Shown here: positions 1 to 8,123 of the stretch, in pieces | Layout: each line of letters opens with the position of its first letter | How positions within the stretch are numbered: position 1 is the stretch's first letter | DNA from: Deltaproteobacteria bacterium | Lineage (GTDB): Bacteria; Desulfobacterota; DSM-4660; Desulfatiglandales; HGW-15 | Length of the DNA: 16,560 bases | Direction: 5' to 3' | Assembly (NCBI GenBank): GCA_019308525.1 | Contig: JAFDIC010000035.1 | Span: 1 to 16,560 of the forward strand | Notes under the pieces: generated by a model | Database searches by the model: none | The model's input: the letters and a program-made list of their open reading frames with translations, nothing else | Told to the model about the DNA's origin: nothing | Program-made: the position numbers and the translations under genes

Positions 1-4
1 ACAT

Positions 5-2467
5 TTACATCATTTGGTACGGGTCTACGTCAATAATCATGCTCACGCCCGTCGCCCTCAGGAACTTCCGGGAGGCCGGCTCCACCCCTTGAAGCAAACG
101 GTTTCGCAAACCGGGATCCTTTGATTTTATGAGGATCTGCCATCTGTATTTGCCCTTCAACCTTGTAAGGGGGGATTCGGCGGGTCCCAATACCTGGACT
201 TCATTCCTTCTCTTCGGCCATCTCCGTAACATTTGAGCCAGCTCATCGTTGACAAGGTATGCCATCCTCTCAGTAAGCTCCTTGTTGTTCCCCTGGAGCC
301 TGATGCAAGCCAGGAAAGAGAAAGGAGGATACCCCAATTGTTCTCTCAAGACGATCTCCCTTTGAAAAAAGGATTCGTAGTCGTGCTCCTTGGCACTGGC
401 TATGGCGTAGTGATCCGGGTTGAATGTTTGCACAATCACTTCTCCCCCCAGATCCCCCCTTCCAGCCCTGCCGGCAGCCTGGGTAAGGATCTGAAAGGTC
501 CGCTCCCCGGCCCTGAAATCCGGAAAGCCCAGGGAAAGGTCAGCGGCGACTATTCCGACCAATGTGACATTTGGGAAATCATATCCCTTTGTTATCATTT
601 GGGTCCCCACCATGACGTCCACTTCACCCTTCTTGAATCTCTTGAGGATCCTGTAGGCATCTCCTTTGCGGCGTATGCTGTCCCTGTCCATCCTTGCGGT
701 CACCTTATCAGGGTAAAGCTCCCTCAACCTTCGCTCCAGCTTCTCGGTTCCGAAGCCGTAGGCCTTCAGGCCCTCGTACTGACATTCAGGGCAGCTTTCG
801 GGGGCCCCGGTCCTGTAGCCGCAATAGTGGCATATGAGGCGATTCCCTGCTATGTGATGTGTCAGTGAGACATCACAATTCTTGCACCGAAGGGGCTTGC
901 CGCATTTCCTGCAAATGTAGATCCGGCTAAAGCCACGCCTGTTGAGGAAGACGATCGCCTGATTCCCCGCCTCCAGGTTGCTTGCCAGGGCATCCTGGAG
1001 GGCAGGGCTGATTATGGAATCCGCCGTGGCCCCGGAATCCTTCATGTCAACAAACTTGACTTGAGGCATAGGCCGCCTTTCCACCCTCTCCGGCATTTTC
1101 AGCAGTTGATATTTTCCGGTCACGGCATTGTAATAGGATTGAACAGACGGTGTGCCGGAGCCCAGGAGGACCACCACCTCTTCCAGTTTGCCCCTCATGA
1201 CCGCAACATCCCTTGCCTGGTAGCGGGGTGCCTCTTCTTGCTTGTAGGAGGGATCGTGCTCTTCATCCACGATGATCAGGCCCAGCCTGGGCAGCGGGAC
1301 GAAAACCGCAGACCTGGCCCCTATTACCAGCTCCGCCTCTCCCCTGGCTATGCGCATCCACTGGTCATACCGCTCCCCCTCGCTCAGGTCGCTGTGAAAG
1401 ACGGCGATGCGATCACCGAGACGGGACCGAAAAACCCCTTCCAGGTAGACCGCCAGCGCTATCTCCGGGACCATGAACAAGGCCTGTTGCCCGGAATCTA
1501 TGGTATCCTTTATGGCCCTGTAGTATACCTCGGTCTTGCCGCTCCCCGTAACACCGTGGAGCAGGAACGTCCGAAAGGTCCCCCGGCCAATGTAGGGCCT
1601 GATCCGATCGAGGGCACTCTTCTGTTGTTCAAAGAGTTCCACCGGTGCCGGGGGCGGGGAAAGCACATTGCCTGCCGGGTCCCTGAACAGGACACCTTTG
1701 TGTTTCTGGAGAATTCCCTTCTTGATCCACTTTCTTACCAGGTACTCACCGTTGTCAAACCTGGACAAGAGGTTGCTCAAGGGAATGGCCCCTGATTCCT
1801 GAATCGTCCTCAGGAACTCGGGCTCATTTCTTGCTCGCAAATCCCCCCTCTTTTCTTTCAGGATTCTTCTCAATTCGACCTCTGACTTGATCCCTATGAA
1901 GGTCCTCTTCAGGGGGGCTACTCTTCCCCTCCTGCTCCTTTCTTCAACCAGGATCCAGCCCAGGGTCTCAAGCCTCCTGACCCTGTCGTAAGGGTAAGGC
2001 AGCCTCTTGCCCGGATTGGAAATCACCCATGCCAGCACCTCTCTTTCTTCGGAAGAGGGTGGCAGCAGCCTCAGAGCATCTTCCCCTTTCCTTGTGATCA
2101 GCGCTGATCTGTAGGTCCCCTGATTTATGCCGCTGGGCAGGGCTGCCCTGATGAGGCGGCCAATGGGGTAGAGATAGTATTCTGCCATCCATTGGAAAAG
2201 CGGAACGAGCCTTTCATTGAACAGGGGCGCTTCATCCAACAACTCCTGGACTTCTTTGAGATCCCTGCCCTCGTCATCCCCCAACATTTCAAGCACATAG
2301 CCAACAACGCTCCTGTTCTTTACGGGAACCCGAACCCTGCTGCCCACGCAGGTGTTCGCCGAAAGGTGCTCCGGAACCCGGTAGAGAAACGTCTCCCTCA
2401 GGGGCAGTGTTACTGCTACCTTTGCGAACTCCCGGCGCTTTTCCTTTACAACCATGGGTCGGGGCAT
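5..2467 (-). CDS. priA: Primosomal protein N' (replication-restart helicase PriA)
   Basis: PriA is a 3'-to-5' superfamily 2 DNA helicase that recognises abandoned replication forks and starts primosome loading. The 820-residue product shows the whole family layout. An N-terminal DNA-binding region is followed by Walker A GVTGSGKT (305-312), the DEEH box (401-404), LGSGTPS (435-441) and the helicase motif QAAGRAGR (663-670). Eight zinc-binding Cys lie at 519, 522, 528, 531, 546, 549, 559 and 562. Length is like B. subtilis PriA (about 805) and longer than E. coli (732). The TAA stop is at the left window edge, so the gene is complete. It begins 9 nt after the LolA-like gene. Neither the ATG at 2467 nor the alternative ATG at 2455 has a clear Shine-Dalgarno sequence, so the start may be 4 codons later. 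Confidence 0.97.
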   Translation of the reverse strand: MPRPMVVKEKRREFAKVAVTLPLRETFLYRVPEHLSANTCVGSRVRVPVKNRSVVGYVLEMLGDDEGRDLKEVQELLDEAPLFNERLVPLFQWMAEYYLYPIGRLIRAALPSGINQGTYRSALITRKGEDALRLLPPSSEEREVLAWVISNPGKRLPYPYDRVRRLETLGWILVEERSRRGRVAPLKRTFIGIKSEVELRRILKEKRGDLRARNEPEFLRTIQESGAIPLSNLLSRFDNGEYLVRKWIKKGILQKHKGVLFRDPAGNVLSPPPAPVELFEQQKSALDRIRPYIGRGTFRTFLLHGVTGSGKTEVYYRAIKDTIDSGQQALFMVPEIALAVYLEGVFRSRLGDRIAVFHSDLSEGERYDQWMRIARGEAELVIGARSAVFVPLPRLGLIIVDEEHDPSYKQEEAPRYQARDVAVMRGKLEEVVVLLGSGTPSVQSYYNAVTGKYQLLKMPERVERRPMPQVKFVDMKDSGATADSIISPALQDALASNLEAGNQAIVFLNRRGFSRIYICRKCGKPLRCKNCDVSLTHHIAGNRLICHYCGYRTGAPESCPECQYEGLKAYGFGTEKLERRLRELYPDKVTARMDRDSIRRKGDAYRILKRFKKGEVDVMVGTQMITKGYDFPNVTLVGIVAADLSLGFPDFRAGERTFQILTQAAGRAGRGDLGGEVIVQTFNPDHYAIASAKEHDYESFFQREIVLREQLGYPPFSFLACIRLQGNNKELTERMAYLVNDELAQMLRRWPKRRNEVQVLGPAESPLTRLKGKYRWQILIKSKDPGLRNRLLQGVEPASRKFLRATGVSMIIDVDPYQMM

Positions 2468-2476
2468 ATCACAGGG

Positions 2477-3256
2477 TCATTGGTATTTCTCTTCAAAGGA
2501 TCTGATAATGCTTCTCAGTCTCTCTTCTTGCGGATCGGGCGTATCCTTCTCACCTTCAACAGGTCTTGGGGCCACCCCGGCAGGTGGTCCCGGGAAAAGG
2601 AGTTGTTCCGAAGGAAGGTTGAATCCTATATCCAGTATGACATACACTTCCACAGGCCCTTCAGTCGGCTCAAGGGTTATTTGAAAGGGATACCAACCCT
2701 CCCCCAATCGCCTGTAGCCCTCGAACACTACCTTGATGAAAGAATCAGGTGGAGCGCCGAACGGCCTGTAAACCAGTTTCAAGGGTAGGAATCTATCTTT
2801 TTCTACCAGCATCTTTGGCTCGCCCGGCCACTTGTCCCCGATCCTGTACGCTATCGCGCCATTGAGCCTTGTGAACCCTACCGACCCTGTTTCAATCCCT
2901 ATCCTTGACATCAATCTAATTAGTCTCTCTGTGTCGTTTGCCAGAAACAATTCCCGATAGGAACTATCGGGCAGATACCCCCTGTGGATACCTGGATCCA
3001 GGATCCTGGAGCGAAAAAACCCCGGCGCCTTCATAATCAGTTCTTCTCTGAAAACCCACAAGGACTCTTCTTTACGCCCGTAATCCTGCTGGGTCAGCTG
3101 GACTATCTTGAAGGACTTAAAGCCTTCAAAGTTCCTGCCCATCAATGAAACCACCTGCTCCGCCGGCATCAGGTATCCCAGGCAAGGCCCTGCAAAGGAC
3201 GATGAAAAGAGTGCTCCTGCCAAAAGGACAACAACCGCGACCTTGAGAATTGCCAT
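2477..3256 (-). CDS. Secreted LolA-like (outer-membrane lipoprotein-sorting fold) protein
   Basis: This is a predicted exported protein of 259 residues. Residues 1-28 form a signal peptide with a basic start, a hydrophobic core (VAVVVLLAGALF) and small residues around SSSFAG. The rest is soluble and beta-rich. It carries a pattern I associate with LolA-like outer-membrane lipoprotein-sorting proteins, including the Q-rich strand near 52-58 and VFREELIMKAPGFFR (68-82). The C-terminus is Pro-rich and then charged. I chose ATG 3256 because AAAGGA lies 8 nt upstream and because the signal peptide then starts at residue 1; an in-frame ATG at 3310 would add 18 residues. It lies 53 nt downstream of plsC and 9 nt upstream of priA, so co-transcription is likely. 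The family is a best guess from fold-like features; a role in lipoprotein or outer-membrane trafficking is inferred. Confidence 0.65.
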   Translation of the reverse strand: MAILKVAVVVLLAGALFSSSFAGPCLGYLMPAEQVVSLMGRNFEGFKSFKIVQLTQQDYGRKEESLWVFREELIMKAPGFFRSRILDPGIHRGYLPDSSYRELFLANDTERLIRLMSRIGIETGSVGFTRLNGAIAYRIGDKWPGEPKMLVEKDRFLPLKLVYRPFGAPPDSFIKVVFEGYRRLGEGWYPFQITLEPTEGPVEVYVILDIGFNLPSEQLLFPGPPAGVAPRPVEGEKDTPDPQEERLRSIIRSFEEKYQ

Positions 3257-3309
3257 CTGGCGATTCCTTTCTCCACCTCCAGCCCAAAAGGGGGCCAGGC
3301 ATTTCGTCA

Positions 3310-4020
3310 TTACTGTTCTCCGCCCATCTGACGCAGTATGGCCCGCCTTACCTCCTGCATCAGCAGATCCATGTCCCTCTTGGAGTATTCTCTCACTGAA
3401 ATCGGCCCACCGATTCTCATGGAAAACCTGCCCTTGTTGATCTTCAGACTCCCTTTTGGTGTGATATTGCGGCTGCCGTCGATTGCGATGGGGACAATAT
3501 CACATTTACTCCTGATGGCGAGATGAAATCCTCCGGGCTTGAAGTCCTGGAGCCTTCCGTCCTCGCTCCTCGTGCCTTCCGGAAAGATGACGACTGATAT
3601 CCCCTCCTCCAGCCCCTTTGCAGCCTCATTCATGCTCCTGATAGCGTTTCTGGGGTTTTCCCTGTCGATACCGATATACCTGGCCCTCCTCATTGAAAAA
3701 CCCAGTACGGGTATTCTCATCAATTCCTGCTTCAGAATGAACTTGAAATCCACGGGCAGTGTCGCCAGCAGGGCAAAGATGTCAAATATGCTTTGATGAT
3801 TCACCATGAATATCTGGGCCGCACCTCTCCTGACGTTCTCAAGTCCCTCCACGTCAACCTTTACTCCACAGGCACGGAGAATCATCCTTGCCCAGGGTAC
3901 CGCACAATACCTGTGCACCAGTCTCCCGCTGCGGTCATATAGTGACAGTAGGAGCACAGGAACGCTCACGATAATGGTACACAGCCCTATGAAGGCATTA
4001 AGGAATATGAATCTTATCAT
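3310..4020 (-). CDS. plsC: 1-acyl-sn-glycerol-3-phosphate acyltransferase (PlsC/LPLAT family)
   Basis: This membrane enzyme transfers an acyl chain to lysophosphatidic acid to make phosphatidic acid, the precursor of membrane phospholipids. With the chosen start the protein has 236 residues, typical of the family. A hydrophobic N-terminal segment (3-27) is followed by the catalytic NHQSIFD box (His75, Asp80), the glycerophosphate-binding FPEGTRS box (146-152) and VPIAIDG (176-182). An in-frame ATG at 4116 would add 32 residues with no hydrophobic or family character. ATG 4020 has AGGGG 7-8 nt upstream and begins directly at the membrane segment. The gene leads the plsC, LolA-like, priA run. 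Its promoter probably lies in the AT-rich gap 4130-4200, where the minus strand has two TATACT boxes but no good -35. Other lysophospholipid acyltransferases share these motifs, so the exact acceptor is inferred. Confidence 0.9.
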   Translation of the reverse strand: MIRFIFLNAFIGLCTIIVSVPVLLLSLYDRSGRLVHRYCAVPWARMILRACGVKVDVEGLENVRRGAAQIFMVNHQSIFDIFALLATLPVDFKFILKQELMRIPVLGFSMRRARYIGIDRENPRNAIRSMNEAAKGLEEGISVVIFPEGTRSEDGRLQDFKPGGFHLAIRSKCDIVPIAIDGSRNITPKGSLKINKGRFSMRIGGPISVREYSKRDMDLLMQEVRRAILRQMGGEQ

Positions 4021-4138
4021 AGGAAATCCCCTGCCCCTGGTTCCAGGCCCTGGCATGCCCAGCATGTGCCTGGACCTTCCCTTCCAAACTGGATGGCCTG
4101 GCAGAACCCCCAACACCTGCGAAGATACGCAAAACTTA

Positions 4139-4167
4139 TTGACATGTTAGTATATTTGTAGTATAAA
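4139..4167 (+). promoter_or_regulatory. Sigma70-type promoter for the small Cys-rich gene
   Basis: A perfect -35 box TTGACA (4139-4144) is followed by 17 nt and then TATAAA (4162-4167), within an AT-rich gap. Predicted transcription would start near 4174, about 50 nt before the ATG at 4223. It is among the best promoter matches in the window. Confidence 0.7.
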
Positions 4168-4222
4168 ATCGCATAATTTAAATATAATTGATGCTTACTT
4201 TTGGCGAAGGAGAACTTGTTTA

Positions 4223-4408
4223 ATGCCTTACTACATCGTGTGCAACAGGAAAAGGAACAATCCAAGAATGGACGTCCGTATCTGTAAGAGCAAATGTCCT
4301 GACAAGGAACAGTGCAAGGCCTTCAAGGTATTCACCAAGATACTGGTGCCCAAAGAAACCCAGGCGCTTCCCCAGGAGCATTCCCCCTCAGCGGCAAGGG
4401 CGTCATAG
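4223..4408 (+). CDS. Small Cys-rich protein of unknown function
   Basis: This 61-residue protein has no recognisable family that I can name. It has four Cys: Cys7, Cys21, Cys25 and Cys31, spaced C-x13-C-x3-C-x5-C in a basic context (NRKRNNPR and RICKSKCPDKEQC). That spacing would suit binding of zinc or another metal. The last 20 residues are low-complexity and probably disordered. I accept it as real because GGAG lies 10 nt before the ATG and a near-consensus promoter lies 50 nt upstream. It is also the only gene on the plus strand between two leftward gene runs. No signal peptide or membrane segment is seen. Its end faces the end of mtgA 41 nt away, so the two genes converge. Function unknown. 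Confidence 0.7.
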   Translation: MPYYIVCNRKRNNPRMDVRICKSKCPDKEQCKAFKVFTKILVPKETQALPQEHSPSAARAS

Positions 4409-4415
4409 CCAAGAC

Positions 4416-4440
4416 CCCGTGGCAATGAGGTAGCCATGGG
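4416..4440. terminator. Hairpin between convergent genes, possible terminator
   Basis: An 8-bp stem with one G-U pair (4416-4423 with 4433-4440) and a 9-nt loop fills the 41-nt gap between the small gene and the mtgA stop. Neither strand has a T-tract after it, so it is not a classical intrinsic terminator. It may simply protect transcript ends. Confidence 0.35.
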
Positions 4441-4449
4441 CCCGTGCTC

Positions 4450-5166
4450 CTAGTAAAGGATCGGTACTTTGTTCATATCCTTTATGATTCTCTCAGCCCT
4501 CCGCTTTACTTGATCATTCGGTCTTACAGGCGACCAACGATACGGGCTTGGAAGGATGGAGGCCAGCATTGCGGCCTGCCGACGTGAAAGGTCTTTTGCG
4601 CTCCTCTGGAAGTACTTCCTCGAAGCCGCTTCGGCGCCCATCACCCCCTTGCCCCAGTCCACCGTGTTCAGGTAGACTTCCAGTATCCTCTTCTTGTCCC
4701 ACAACAGCTCTATCAGAATTGTATAATAGGCCTCTGTAGCCTTTCTTGTCCAGCTCCTGCCCTGCCACAAGAAGACGGTCCTTGCCGTCTGCATGGTGAT
4801 CGTGCTCGCCCCCCTCGTCCTTTTTGAAAACAGGAGGTCATTGAAGGCTTCTTTCAGCTCGATAAAATCAAACCCATGATGCAGGAAAAACCTTTGATCC
4901 TCCCCTGCCAACACCGCCTTTATGAGGTTGGGGGAGATTTCTGCCAGGGAACGCCAAAAACAAGCAGGTCTCTTGTATTGCCTGGATTCCACCCTGCTCC
5001 CGAGCCATTCCATGGCTATGGGAACCGTGACAGGAGGGTCCAAGAACCGCAAGAGGCCGACCTCTACAACGCTCAAGACTACGAGAGCCAAGAGTACCCT
5101 GACAAACACCTTGGCGGCCACACCCAGGGCCTTTCCGGGGAGCTTCTGTTTTCTTGATCGGACCAA
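4450..5166 (-). CDS. mtgA: Monofunctional biosynthetic peptidoglycan transglycosylase
   Basis: MtgA polymerises lipid II into glycan strands at the outer face of the inner membrane. The 238-residue protein has a single N-terminal membrane anchor (about 17-38) and a complete GT51 domain without a penicillin-binding transpeptidase domain. Catalytic Glu89 lies in EDQRFFLHHGFD, followed by RGASTITMQ (118-126), a K/R-rich RKATEAYYTILIE segment and KRILEVYLN (159-167). The best start is TTG at 5166 with GGA 7 nt upstream; the next in-frame Met is residue 52, after the anchor. It sits 74 nt downstream of mazG and is probably in the cvpA-mazG-mtgA transcription unit. Confidence 0.95.
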   Translation of the reverse strand: MVRSRKQKLPGKALGVAAKVFVRVLLALVVLSVVEVGLLRFLDPPVTVPIAMEWLGSRVESRQYKRPACFWRSLAEISPNLIKAVLAGEDQRFFLHHGFDFIELKEAFNDLLFSKRTRGASTITMQTARTVFLWQGRSWTRKATEAYYTILIELLWDKKRILEVYLNTVDWGKGVMGAEAASRKYFQRSAKDLSRRQAAMLASILPSPYRWSPVRPNDQVKRRAERIIKDMNKVPILY

Positions 5167-5240
5167 TTGATATTCCGTTCTTCGCGTTGTTCAGACCACG
5201 CAGGCCCTCCATCCATGCGGTCCATTACGGGCCAGGGTCT

Positions 5241-5945
5241 TTACCGATTTTGAACGCTGTCGAGGAATTTCGAATTTGCACTCCTCAGGGAGTTTTCTGC
5301 ATTCAACCCCAGGTGTCGCGCAAGGTCCGCAAGGGTGAAGAGGAGGACACCCAGCTTCTCGTCCGCGCCCTCGTTCCCGTGACCGGCAAGGCACTCCTTC
5401 AATCCCTCCATGGCCTTTTCCACCTTGAGCCACTTTTCATGGACGTCCTCCTTGAGAAACCCCAGCCTCCATGCCCTTTCGCTTAGGCGGTGGGCCCTCT
5501 GGAGGGCCGGGAGGCCTGTGGGGACACCTTCCAGAACAGATAAAGGATTGCTATTCCCACCCCTTTCCCTTTCCTTGATTCTGGCCCAGTTTTGCGAAAC
5601 TTCCTCGGGAGTTTCCGCCCTGCTCTCACCGAACACGTGAGGGTGGCGTTCAACCATCTTTTTCTTGATCTTCTCCAGTACCTCCAAGAATCCGAACTGG
5701 CCCCTTTCTTCCGCCATATCCGCCAGAAACAGTATCTGAAAGAGCAGGTCCCCCAGCTCCTGGCATACCTCATCGGGGACTCCTTTCTCTATAGCATCAA
5801 GGACCTCGTAGGCCTCTTCAAGGACATAGGTTTTGATGCTCGAATCGCTCTGTTCCCGGTCCCACGGGCAACCATCCGGTCCCCGGAGCTGCTTGACGAG
5901 GTCGATCAGATCCAAGAACGCCTCCGCAACCCTTCCTCTATCCAT
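5241..5945 (-). CDS. mazG: MazG family nucleoside triphosphate pyrophosphohydrolase
   Basis: MazG hydrolyses (d)NTPs to the monophosphate and pyrophosphate, as a housecleaning and stress enzyme. The first half of this 234-residue protein is canonical: GCPWDREQ, the EExxE box (Glu43, Glu44, Glu47) and the ExxD box (Glu63, Asp66), then ERHPHVFGE (99-107). The second MazG half is recognisable (KVEKAMEGLKECL and EKLGVLLFTLADLARHLGL), but its acidic boxes have become Lys177/Ala178/Gly181 and Lys197/Val200. The protein stops soon after ANSKF, so it lacks the roughly 30-residue tail of E. coli MazG (263 residues). ATG 5945 is chosen because GAGG lies 5 nt upstream and the start then falls 20 nt after the cvpA stop. 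An ATG at 6035 would overlap cvpA and add a Gly/Glu/Lys-rich leader. Confidence 0.93.
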   Translation of the reverse strand: MDRGRVAEAFLDLIDLVKQLRGPDGCPWDREQSDSSIKTYVLEEAYEVLDAIEKGVPDEVCQELGDLLFQILFLADMAEERGQFGFLEVLEKIKKKMVERHPHVFGESRAETPEEVSQNWARIKERERGGNSNPLSVLEGVPTGLPALQRAHRLSERAWRLGFLKEDVHEKWLKVEKAMEGLKECLAGHGNEGADEKLGVLLFTLADLARHLGLNAENSLRSANSKFLDSVQNR

Positions 5946-5965
5946 GTGTTCCTCGTTCCCCTGCT

Positions 5966-6511
5966 TTACTCCCTTGCCTTCTCCAGAATCATCTCTTCCG
6001 CCTTGTCCTTCCCCTTTTTGACTCGTTCCTTCCACTCCTCGGCCCTTCCCCTGGAAACCGCCTTGACCATAGACTGGTAAGACATGATGATAAAGGGAGC
6101 CAGCTTCGAGCCGGCTATCAGTGGAGTCTTTGAAGGAAGCAAGAAGGTAAGCATTACCATGAGAAGGTAGGTAACGACCACACCCTTGATAAATGCCACA
6201 GAACCACCCAGGATCCTGTTTATCCCCCCCTTGAATATCTTGAAGAAAAAGAATTTCACGAATATTCCCAAGAGATTGCAGCTTATCACCATCAGGGAAA
6301 ATACTGAAACGAAGCTTACCAGGGGAAGATAGTCACTCGCAGGCAAGTAGGACTTAAGATAGGCGGCCACGCTGGGTTGGTAGAGGATGCCTCCCCATAT
6401 CCCCAGCACGATCCCGACCAGGGAGAACACTTCCCTGACAAATCCCCTGAGGAGCCCCCTGAGCATGAAGAAAGCCATCATAACAATGACGATTGTGTCC
6501 AGAAGGTTCAT
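5966..6511 (-). CDS. cvpA: CvpA family membrane protein
   Basis: This is a 181-residue inner-membrane protein. CvpA was named for its need in colicin V production in E. coli, and the family is widespread; its molecular role is poorly defined. The N-terminal signature MNLLDTIVIVMMAFFMLRG followed by RGFVREVFSLVG matches the family well. About four hydrophobic segments follow (roughly 1-20, 25-43, 62-86 and 103-125), with GGxxGxxKG-like glycines near 95-110 (GGINRILGGSVAFIKG). The cytosolic C-terminus is strongly charged (EEWKERVKKGKDKAEE). It is first in the cvpA-mazG-mtgA run. No Shine-Dalgarno sequence precedes ATG 6511. The promoter should lie in the 212-nt divergent gap shared with the HD-GYP gene, but I see no convincing boxes there on the minus strand. 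Confidence 0.9.
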   Translation of the reverse strand: MNLLDTIVIVMMAFFMLRGLLRGFVREVFSLVGIVLGIWGGILYQPSVAAYLKSYLPASDYLPLVSFVSVFSLMVISCNLLGIFVKFFFFKIFKGGINRILGGSVAFIKGVVVTYLLMVMLTFLLPSKTPLIAGSKLAPFIIMSYQSMVKAVSRGRAEEWKERVKKGKDKAEEMILEKARE

Positions 6512-6707
6512 ATGGGATTTGTATCAAAGCCCAAGAGCCAACGTCAAGGCCAATGTCAGGACTGGGAAGGACGAACATGCCCCGATCACAAAAATCATGA
6601 ACCCCTTAAAGACCTTGAAAAAACACGCAAATAATGGTAAATCTCATTAGTGCAGAAAGCAACATCTGTGTTTCTCAAGGCCCGATCAAGAGAAGGGGGG
6701 TGGCCTC

Positions 6708-6715
6708 GGGAGGTG
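6708..6715 (+). promoter_or_regulatory. Ribosome binding site deciding the HD-GYP start
   Basis: GGGAGGTG stands 8 nt before ATG 6724. The in-frame ATG at 6634, 30 codons earlier, has no Shine-Dalgarno sequence and would add a segment unlike the family. The later start is therefore chosen. Confidence 0.75.
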
Positions 6716-6723
6716 CCGCATCC

Positions 6724-7971
6724 ATGCTGACGGAAAAGGAAAAGATTGATCTTATCACCCGTATAAGCATTGACATAAACCAGGTTAAGGACGTTGACTT
6801 ACTCCTGGAAAGGATCCTAACCAGGGTCAGGAAATTCTTTAGCGCAGATGCAGGCTCTATTTACTTGATCCAGGGTGATGAACTGAAGTTCAGCTATACC
6901 CAGAATGATACCCTTCAGAAGAGACTCGGTCCTGGGAAGAAACTGATATACAACACCTTTTCCATGCCCATAAGCAACAACTCTATTGCGGGTTACGTTG
7001 CCAGGAACGGGAAAATCGCCAACATACCGGATGTTTATGAAATCAGTGACCGGGAGCCTTATCAGTTCGACAAGAACTTTGACAATATCTCGGACTACCG
7101 GACCCGCTCCATGCTGACCGTCCCCATGACCAACCAGGACGGAGTCGTCCTCGGGGTCATGCAGATCATAAATGCCCAGGACGACAGTGGCAATATTTTA
7201 CCCTTCTCCTCGTCAGATGAATCCCTGATCATGCATTTTGCCACGAGTGCCGCCCTGGCCCTTGACCGGGCGCAGATGACCCGGAACATTATTCTGAGAA
7301 TGATCAGCATGGCGGAGCTGCGTGATCCCCATGAAACGGGCGCCCACGTAAACAGGGTCGCTTCCTATTCCGTGGAAATTTTCGAAGACTGGGCAAGGGC
7401 CAAGGGAATTGGAGACGAAGAAATCGACAGGCAAAAGGACGTCCTGAGGATGGCGGCCATGCTTCATGACGTGGGGAAGATTGCTATCAGCGACTTGATC
7501 CTCCGCAAACCCGCCCGCCTCACCTATGAAGAATACGAAACCATGAAACGCCATACCTTTCTCGGGGCCCGCCTCTTCAAGGACGGTCACTCGGAGTTTG
7601 AAAAAATGGCCGCCCAGGTTGCCCTGAATCATCACGAGAAATGGGACGGGAGCGGGTACCCGGGACACATTGACCCGTACACGGAAAGGCCCCTTCCCGG
7701 CTTCGAGACAAGGGATGGGCTCCCCAGGGGCAAAAAAGGCGAAGAAATACCCATTTTCGGCCGAATAGTCGCCCTTGCCGACGTGTTTGACGCCCTCTCC
7801 TCCAGAAGATCCTACAAGGAACCGTGGCCGGAAGAGCGGGTTCTTGAAGAGATAGACAGCTGTTCTGGAAAACACTTCGACCCGGACGTGGTAAGCTCAT
7901 TCTTTAATAGCCTTGATATCCTGAGGTCCATCGCAAAACGTTATCCTGACCACAACAGGAAAAAGGAATAG
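6724..7971 (+). CDS. GAF domain-HD-GYP cyclic-di-GMP phosphodiesterase
   Basis: This predicted cytosolic signalling enzyme would hydrolyse cyclic-di-GMP under control of a GAF sensor. The 415-residue protein has a GAF domain (about 20-182, with GYVARNGKIANIPDVY and SMLTVPM), a short helical linker and an HD-GYP domain (about 190-410). Metal and catalytic residues are present: His208 in HETGAHVNRV, the HDVGK box (248-252), His277, HH at 303-304 with DGSGYP (308-313), and Asp353 in LADVFDAL. An extra stretch of about 20 residues (roughly 314-335) separates GYP from GEEIP. No membrane segment or receiver domain is seen, so the input is probably a small ligand or partner. It is transcribed divergently from cvpA as a single gene, followed by a probable terminator at 8068-8089. 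The ligand of the GAF domain is unknown. Confidence 0.93.
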   Translation: MLTEKEKIDLITRISIDINQVKDVDLLLERILTRVRKFFSADAGSIYLIQGDELKFSYTQNDTLQKRLGPGKKLIYNTFSMPISNNSIAGYVARNGKIANIPDVYEISDREPYQFDKNFDNISDYRTRSMLTVPMTNQDGVVLGVMQIINAQDDSGNILPFSSSDESLIMHFATSAALALDRAQMTRNIILRMISMAELRDPHETGAHVNRVASYSVEIFEDWARAKGIGDEEIDRQKDVLRMAAMLHDVGKIAISDLILRKPARLTYEEYETMKRHTFLGARLFKDGHSEFEKMAAQVALNHHEKWDGSGYPGHIDPYTERPLPGFETRDGLPRGKKGEEIPIFGRIVALADVFDALSSRRSYKEPWPEERVLEEIDSCSGKHFDPDVVSSFFNSLDILRSIAKRYPDHNRKKE

Positions 7972-8067
7972 ATGCGTTCTGCATCGGAAAAAGGATATCC
8001 CTCTACCCCGATATATGCCCGCAAGTACAGTCTTTTCCTCCTTCTCCGGCACCGAGCCCTTTCCTTT

Positions 8068-8089
8068 GCCGAGACCCGGCTCTTTTTTT
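8068..8089 (+). terminator. Probable intrinsic terminator of the HD-GYP gene
   Basis: A short GC stem GCCG-AGACC-CGGC (8068-8080) runs straight into TCTTTTTTT (8081-8089). An alternative outer pairing, GAGCC with GGCTC, overlaps it. The stem is short but the T-tract is strong, and the position, about 100 nt after the stop, fits. Confidence 0.45.
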
Positions 8090-8093
8090 GGTG

Positions 8094-8123
8094 TTGACTT
8101 TGTCCCGTGATAACCATTATATT
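8094..8123 (+). promoter_or_regulatory. Sigma70-type promoter for the cytochrome b/selenoprotein pair
   Basis: TTGACT (8094-8099) and TATATT (8118-8123) are separated by 18 nt, each one mismatch from consensus. The site lies just after the upstream terminator. Transcription would start near 8130, about 145 nt before the ATG at 8276. Confidence 0.6.

Noticed and set aside
4149..4165. Two TATACT boxes on the minus strand as the plsC promoter.
   Set aside because: Both are good -10 boxes but no acceptable -35 lies 16-18 nt upstream of either; mentioned under plsC but not listed as a promoter.
4231..4437. A 68-codon minus-strand frame opposite the small Cys-rich gene.
   Set aside because: The plus-strand frame has a good promoter and ribosome site; the minus frame has neither.
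6528..6557. TTGACG with a weak TACAAA on the minus strand as the cvpA promoter.
   Set aside because: The -10 is poor and would place the transcript start almost on the ATG.
7213..7875. A 220-codon minus-strand frame opposite the HD-GYP domain.
   Set aside because: The plus strand carries all HD-GYP catalytic motifs; the antisense product has no recognisable features.
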